From an uncultured Ruminiclostridium sp. (lineage in GTDB: Bacteria > Bacillota > Clostridia > Oscillospirales > Ruminococcaceae), in contig CAKSFR010000010.1 of the NCBI GenBank assembly GCA_934454635.1, positions 51,237 to 115,236 of the forward strand: a stretch of 64,000 nt of DNA, written 5' to 3'. Below, one piece after another: positions 59,911 to 64,000 of the stretch (position 1 is its first letter; the number at the start of each line of letters is the position of its first letter). A program made the translations under genes and the position numbers. The notes under the pieces are model-generated. The model saw only the letters and a list, made by a program, of their open reading frames with translations. It was not told the DNA's origin and searched no databases.

Positions 59911-60795
59911 TCAGAAAAAGCGAGTCTGTTCGGCAAGATGACCCGCCATGTAAGCAGAAATGATCTCGTCCATGCGGTACAAAATCCCCGCCGCGTGACA
60001 TTCCTCACGGAAAATTTCCCAAAGCTCGTTCATTCGCGGCGAAACGCACTCGTACGAGCCGCCGAACCGCTCGGAATACATCTTTGCAAGCGGCTTTTCG
60101 GGAAAAATCCGCGAAAGGCGACCGTAGAAATATTCGCGCTGACCGTCGCGAAGAGTAAGTCCAAAAAAAGGAAAAATCGTGCGGACGCCGCATTCTCCCG
60201 CCCGTCGGACAATGCTGCGGATATTCTCGGCGGTATCGTTGATGAACGGCAGTATCGGCATAAGCGTGATACCCGTGAAAAGTCCCGCCGAAGCAAGCTT
60301 TTCAAGCGCCGCAAAACGCTCGGACGTCGGCGCGACGTTCGGTTCAAGCAGCCTGCAAAATCCGTCGTCCGCCGTAGTTATCGTCATTTTCAGCAAAAGC
60401 GGCTGTTCTGCGGCAATTTCACCGAAAACGTCAATGTCCCGCGTAATAAGCGGACTTTTCGTTACAACCGTAAGCCCGAAACCGCTCCCTCGGATAAGCT
60501 CCGCCGCCCTTCGCGAAAGCTGCTCGGTTTTCTCAAAAGGATTGTACGGGTCGCTCATCGAGCCTGTGCCGATAATCCCCGGCGTGCGGCGCTTCAGCTC
60601 GTCGCGGAGAATTTCAAGCGCGTTTTCCTTTGCGCGTACCTCGTCGAAGTTGTCGATATTATAACAGCCGCTTCTGCTGTCGCAATAAATGCACCCGTGA
60701 CAGCAGCCCTTGTACAGGTTCATGTTGTAGTCGTTCCCGAACCACGCGCCGGACTTGTTTTTTTGCAAAATAGATTTAGCGGGAATCGTTTTCAT
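59911..60795 (-). CDS. Radical SAM protein, SPL family
   Basis: A 294-residue radical S-adenosylmethionine protein. The iron-sulfur motif reads YKGCCHGCIYCDSRS (C-x3-C-x2-C) near residue 31; GTGSMSDPYNPFEK, TVVTKSPLITRDID, MTITTADDGFCRLLEPN and GITLMPILPFINDT match the spore-photoproduct-lyase-like SPL family of small radical SAM enzymes found broadly in Clostridia. Reaction not established. The start overlaps the end of the preceding membrane-protein gene by 20 bp, so they are translated together. Confidence 0.88.
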   Translation of the reverse strand: MKTIPAKSILQKNKSGAWFGNDYNMNLYKGCCHGCIYCDSRSGCYNIDNFDEVRAKENALEILRDELKRRTPGIIGTGSMSDPYNPFEKTEQLSRRAAELIRGSGFGLTVVTKSPLITRDIDVFGEIAAEQPLLLKMTITTADDGFCRLLEPNVAPTSERFAALEKLASAGLFTGITLMPILPFINDTAENIRSIVRRAGECGVRTIFPFFGLTLRDGQREYFYGRLSRIFPEKPLAKMYSERFGGSYECVSPRMNELWEIFREECHAAGILYRMDEIISAYMAGHLAEQTRFF

Positions 60796-61240
60796 CTTTT
60801 TTCCTCACTATGGTATACACCGTCTGTACAACAGCATTCACCGCCACCGCCGCAGCATTCCCCCACAATATCCACCTGAAAGCTCTCCCAAAGGCTACGG
60901 TAAGCCCGCTGAACATCCATGAGGAGTCCATAGCCCGCGTTATCTTGCACTCATTTTCGACAATCAAGACGGCGAGCAGAACTGCCGCACCGAGGACGTA
61001 TGCCATAATTCCCGCCATGCGTGGAAGCCGCGGCTTCTTTTCGGAAATATCCCCGACCAAAATTCCCGCATAGATTCCAAGTGCAATAACCACCATCATA
61101 ACAAACCAAAAAAACAAGTTCGCAGCCGAAATCATGTAAACCATAACAAGCACCATTCCCGCAATGACCGCAAGCCTTGTTGCCGCGCCCGCGAGGAAAA
61201 TAAGCGTTATTTTTACTGTTTTAAGCAGGTTATTCTTCAT
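60776..61240 (-). CDS. Membrane protein, function unknown
   Basis: A 154-residue protein with about four hydrophobic helices (ITLIFLAGAATRLAVIAGMV, MISAANLFFWFVMMVVIALG, MAGIMAYVLGAAVLLAVLIV, FRWILWGNAAAVAVNAVVQT). ATG 61240 with GAGAGAT upstream is preferred to an upstream in-frame start that would lie in a family C fragment. It is the first gene downstream of the T-box leader at 62012-62286, 770 bp away across repeats. Not recognised. Confidence 0.68.
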   Translation of the reverse strand: MKNNLLKTVKITLIFLAGAATRLAVIAGMVLVMVYMISAANLFFWFVMMVVIALGIYAGILVGDISEKKPRLPRMAGIMAYVLGAAVLLAVLIVENECKITRAMDSSWMFSGLTVAFGRAFRWILWGNAAAVAVNAVVQTVYTIVRKKDENDSR

Positions 61241-62011
61241 ATTATCTCTCCATTTTATACTATTTTTCATTCTTCTTACAGGCAACGTTTATATGTTGAT
61301 TAGGAATTAGTATTACAAGAAAATTCCTCGGCTGCCGTTGTATTTGCGGTGAAGTAAACCCAACCTGTTTAAAGGCGGGAACTTGGATAAAACGCCTTGC
61401 GTTTTCAAAACCCACTTAGCCAAAGTTTACAACTCCGCCGTTTCACATTCCTTAAAATAAGCCCAACCTGTTTAAAGGCGGGAGCTTGGATAAAACGCCT
61501 CGCGTTTTCAAAACCCACTTAGCCAAAGTTTACAATCCCGCGCCGTTTTGCTTTCCATGAAATAAACCTAGCCTTTTTAAAGGCGGAATATGGATAAAAC
61601 GCCTCGCGTTTTGCGGCGCACGCCGCGCGTTTCGGCTGCGCCGAAACGCGCGTGGGCGGCGAAGCCGCCCATAGCCGAGCCTGCCGCAGGCAGGATCGGC
61701 GCGTGCGCCATGCGAGAGTATCGCTAAGTTCGGGCTGCGGCGTTGCGCAGACATTGAGGGGAAACGAGCAAATTGAAAGCCGCGGTGCGAGGGTTATGCG
61801 GCGCTGCACAGTATTTTTTGCCAAAGCTCCTGCCCCTCCGCTGCACCTGCCGCAAAATAAACCCAAGCTGTTTAAAAACAGAGTTTGAATAAACCCCTCG
61901 CGTTCTCAAAACCCACTTAAACAAAGTTTACAACTCCGCCGTTTCACATTCCTTAAAATAAGCCCAACCTGTTTAAAGGCGGAATACGGGTGAAGCGCCG
62001 CACGCTTCAAA
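61241..62011. repeat. Repeat-only gap: family C fragment, family D tandem units, family A copy 17
   Basis: 61262-61315 is a family C fragment ending GATTAGGAATTAGTATT. Family D units recur with ~100-105-bp spacing at about 61355, 61458, 61560, and again at 61855 and 61958, with core CCAACCTGTTTAAAGGCGG and linker AAACGCCTCGCGTTTTCAAA. Copy 17 (61615-61709) shares all three hairpins with copies 15 and 16 (one arm mismatch). The region separates the T-box from any gene. Confidence 0.85.
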
Positions 62012-62286
62012 TAAAAAAGCCCTCGGAATTACTCCGAGGGCGTGTTACCGCGGTACCACCTCAGTTTGTTCGCAAACGCGAACCTCAGTGCGATTTCCAA
62101 AAGAAATCGCGACAGCTTTAACGGGCTTACCCGTGCCGCTTAATTGCCGTACCAACCTCAGCGATTGACCCGAACGTTCGGCGAGCCGCTCCGGGGAGTA
62201 ATTCACTGCACGGGGTCTGCCTGCTCACACCGTCCGCAGGCTCTCTGAAAGGCTTTTCCGCGCGCTACTGCGCCCCATCATCGTTT
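62012..62286 (-). promoter_or_regulatory. T-box leader (tRNA-sensing riboswitch), probable Tyr specifier, no gene directly downstream
   Basis: Minus strand. The T-box core AGGTGGTACCGCGG is at 62061-62048. The terminator GCCCTCGGA...TCCGAGGGC plus TTTTTT is at 62041-62013, and an antiterminator can form with the T-box. Stem I shows the AGTA loop-E motif, AGAGA and GGTGTGA distal elements, and on its 3' side GTGAATTACTCCCCGG: with the usual GAA-N-codon spacing the specifier is TAC (62200-62198), tyrosine. After the terminator the strand enters repeats; the next start codon is 61240. Either the target gene was lost, or the leader controls the distant operon. Confidence 0.85.
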
Positions 62287-62291
62287 TTATC

Positions 62292-62320
62292 ATTTTAACA
62301 TATAGATCTGCAAATGTCAA
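62292..62320 (-). promoter_or_regulatory. Promoter of the T-box leader
   Basis: Minus strand TTGACA (62315-62320), 17-bp spacer, TAAAAT (62292-62297). It overlaps the end of the small gene at 62334 by none but lies 14 bp past its stop. Confidence 0.88.
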
Positions 62321-62333
62321 GGATACTGCAACC

Positions 62334-62552
62334 TTAATTAAAAATAACGTCAAGGTGCTTTTGAATTTCGTCCTCCCTTAAATTAATTTGAGTTACACCG
62401 CCTTTTTTTGCAGCGTCAACCAATTCCTTTGCATCTTTAGGCGCCCTACGATTTTCCGCATAAAACGCATAGAGCAATTTCAGAACTCTAATACGATTGT
62501 CTTCACGCGTATTCTGTCCTGCTTCATTCCAATTATTTTGCCTTCCGCTCAT
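62334..62552 (-). CDS. Small hypothetical protein
   Basis: A 72-residue hydrophilic protein starting MSGRQNNWNEAGQNTREDNR; the rest is helical (VLKLLYAFYAENRRAPKDAK, ELVDAAKKGGVTQINLREDE). GGAGGGG lies ahead of ATG 62552, supporting translation. No family recognised. It follows the flavodoxin-fold gene at 62612 by 59 bp. Confidence 0.65.
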   Translation of the reverse strand: MSGRQNNWNEAGQNTREDNRIRVLKLLYAFYAENRRAPKDAKELVDAAKKGGVTQINLREDEIQKHLDVIFN

Positions 62553-62611
62553 CCGGTTCCCCTCCTTTCTTGTTATCATGTTCAGCAGTGCAAATGTCAA
62601 GAACCGCAGAT

Positions 62612-63265
62612 CTATTTATACGGCCTATATGTCAGCTTCTGGGTGCAGCCCATTCCCGCCGCAATTTTCGGCATATATATTCTCTGCATGATTCTTCCAA
62701 GCAGCCTGAACTTTACAATTTCCGACTTCGGAAAGTGTTCGGGCCCGCCGAATTTCTTCGCAAAATCCTCGGCGAACCCGCCGTTTTCCGCAAAATGTTT
62801 GCCCGCTCCGACAAATTCTTCGAGCTGCGGAGCAGCCATTTCCTCGGGAACAAGTCGCATACCGAACATACCGCCCTTTATAAGCACGCCGCCAAGCGTG
62901 CAGCCAAGCTTTTCGGGCAGGCTTTTCAGAAATTTCTCGCCGCAGCGAAGCTGCGCCGCCTCGGGAAATCCTCCCTGCAAAATAAACGAAACCCGCGTCC
63001 CCGACTGCGTTTTCGGCGTAAGCTGTTCAAGAAATTCCAGCATTATCCCGGGAATATTTTCCACAAAAAGCGGAAGCGCAAACAGAATGTCGGTTCCGTC
63101 GGAAAAAGCCTTTGCCGCGCTTTCCCACTCGTTTCTGTCGGACAGATGCCACACCTCGGAGGTGTTGCCGCCCTCTTCAAATCCCCGCAAAAAATGCTCA
63201 AGAATTATCTCGGTATTGCTCTTTGCTTTTACGCGCGGAGAGCAGTTTATAACTGTCAGATGCAT
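62612..63265 (-). CDS. Flavodoxin-fold (NADPH-dependent FMN reductase-like) protein
   Basis: A 217-residue protein with the flavodoxin-like start MHLTVINCSPRVKAKSNTEI (phosphate-binding loop after strand 1), TDILFALPLFVENIPGIMLE (second loop) and SFILQGGFPEAAQL (third). The C-terminal ~60 residues are an extension (GGPEHFPKSEIVKFRLLGRI). Probably FMN-binding oxidoreductase; electron partner unknown. Its start overlaps the end of the upstream flavodoxin-fold gene by 10 bp, so the two are coupled. Confidence 0.78.
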   Translation of the reverse strand: MHLTVINCSPRVKAKSNTEIILEHFLRGFEEGGNTSEVWHLSDRNEWESAAKAFSDGTDILFALPLFVENIPGIMLEFLEQLTPKTQSGTRVSFILQGGFPEAAQLRCGEKFLKSLPEKLGCTLGGVLIKGGMFGMRLVPEEMAAPQLEEFVGAGKHFAENGGFAEDFAKKFGGPEHFPKSEIVKFRLLGRIMQRIYMPKIAAGMGCTQKLTYRPYK

Positions 63266-63756
63266 TTTGCCGCCTCCTTTGCTTCACTCAAAGGGTACGC
63301 CCCGAGCGACTTTCCGCAGAAATTTACCGCCAAGCGGTCGATCCACTCGTTGAGATAATCGCGGTCGCCCTCGCCTGCATAAAGCATGGCAAAGCGAAAT
63401 TTAAGACGATAACGCAAAACGTGCCGCATTTCTCCGTTTTTGAAGCAGGTATACATCGTGACAAGCGGCAGAACCCTGTCGATAATGTTTTTCAGCTTAT
63501 GGTCTGCCGCGCCGAACGCCGTATTTCCTATAAAAATAATCGTTTCATGGCGCAGATACGCTTTAAGAACAGTTTCATAGTCGTCCTTTACCGAGCATAT
63601 CCCCGGCGTTTTGAGCCAGCAGAAATTACACCCGATACACGGGCGAATGTCCATTTTTTCAGTATTGATAATTTCGCAGTTCTGCGGCGCTTTTTCTTTA
63701 AGCGCTGCGATTACTGCGGCTGCTTCCTCCTGCGGAAGCGTGTTCACAATCAGCAT
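63256..63756 (-). CDS. Flavodoxin family protein with Cys motif
   Basis: A 166-residue flavodoxin-fold protein. IRPCIGCNFCWLKTPGICSV is the Cys-containing loop of iron-sulfur flavoprotein-like NAD(P)H-dependent reductases, followed by DDYETVLKAYLRHETIIFIG and FGAADHKLKNIIDRVLP. With three nearby Cys, a cluster or redox disulfide is possible, as inference. The N-terminal phosphate loop is unusually reduced (MLIVNTLPQEEAAAV). Partner of the overlapping gene at 62612. Confidence 0.75.
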   Translation of the reverse strand: MLIVNTLPQEEAAAVIAALKEKAPQNCEIINTEKMDIRPCIGCNFCWLKTPGICSVKDDYETVLKAYLRHETIIFIGNTAFGAADHKLKNIIDRVLPLVTMYTCFKNGEMRHVLRYRLKFRFAMLYAGEGDRDYLNEWIDRLAVNFCGKSLGAYPLSEAKEAAKCI

Positions 63757-63767
63757 TTTACAATCCT

Positions 63768-64000
63768 CTCCAAAACACGGGGCGTTTTATCCATGTTCCG
63801 CCTTTAAACAGGTCGGTTTTATCTCCCGTAAAGCGCGACGGCGGGGGCGGGAACTTTTGTTAAATTGGTTTTTATTTCTCGGGAAGTGTGACAGCAAAGT
63901 CAAGCTCTTTGATTAAGCGAATTTCTCCAAAACACGGGGCGTTTTATCCATGTTCCGCCTTTAAACAGGTCGGTTTTATCTCCCGTAAAGCGCGACGGCG
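63768..64000. repeat. Two direct copies of a ~76-bp family D unit
   Basis: 63768-63843 and 63925-64000 are identical by eye over about 76 bp, beginning CTCCAAAACACGGGGCGTTT, through TTCCGCCTTTAAACAGGTCG to CGTAAAGCGCGACGGCG. They carry the reverse complement of the family D core. The spacer holds no gene. The second copy runs to the window edge. Confidence 0.88.

Noticed and set aside
59088-62000. CRISPR array suggested by regular ~104-bp spacing
   Set aside because: Units are contiguous diverged repeats, not short identical repeats with unique spacers, and no cas genes are present.

Overview
The window reads as chromosomal DNA of a motile, spore-lineage Clostridia (Oscillospiraceae/Ruminococcus-like) bacterium. 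Pointers are a Firmicutes-type flagellar/chemotaxis cluster with CheC and CheD, gatCAB next to aspS, a tRNA-sensing T-box leader, DUF348/G5/3D and DUF6062 proteins, strong AGGAGG ribosome binding sites with frequent TTG/GTG starts, and consensus sigma-A promoters. The genus is inference.

Layout. 1-5.9 kb: the 3' end of a flagellar operon (flhA end, fliA, two hook-basal-body rod genes, cheC, cheD, a FapA-like DUF342 gene). 6.4-10.4 kb: an SpoU-type rRNA methyltransferase and a 1,078-residue membrane protein that looks like an inactivated P-type ATPase. 11-16.6 kb: small accessory genes and DNA repair (DUF1697, an AraC regulator, ung, an ogg-type glycosylase, a zincin, DUF6062). 16.8-23 kb: a TetR gene followed by an MMPL-type exporter operon. 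23.7-32 kb: a cell-wall 3D-domain protein, a twice-broken MFS pseudogene, and gatCAB-aspS. 32.6-38.2 kb: secreted surface proteins with [S/N]PxTG tails and a CAP-domain protein. 38.5-45 kb: tmRNA, a tandem array carrying copies of the tmRNA 3' end, and a self-contained two-gene operon coding for a sacsin/HSP90-type GHKL ATPase and a degenerate SF2 helicase. 45.8-51 kb: an alkyltransferase-like gene, leuC/leuD/leuB and membrane proteins. 51.8-58.8 kb: surface and zinc-ribbon proteins, an XRE repressor with a triple operator, and tyrS. 59-64 kb: repeat-rich DNA around a radical SAM gene, an apparently orphan T-box with a tyrosine-like specifier, and two flavodoxin-fold genes.

The most unusual property is repeat content. 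At least 18 copies of a roughly 95-130 bp element occupy intergenic gaps. Each has a GC-rich outer stem enclosing three consecutive perfect hairpins, like a cloverleaf. Arm sequences change completely between copies while pairing is kept, and two near-identical copies differ by exact inversion of hairpin loops. An AT-rich family (around 27.0 and 55.6 kb) has the same outer-stem-plus-three-hairpins plan with unrelated sequence. Other families are a ~104-bp MITE with TACT(T/A)AGCACCAAT ends (5 copies), a 165-bp MITE inside the tmRNA array, and a ~104-bp tandem unit around CAACCTGTTTAAAGGCGG. Several copies have broken genes or now supply stop codons.

Best candidates for something undescribed are the GHKL-ATPase/helicase-like operon beside the tmRNA integration site, and the three-hairpin repeat superfamily with its invertible apices. 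All functional calls come from reading translated sequence by eye; no database search was run.
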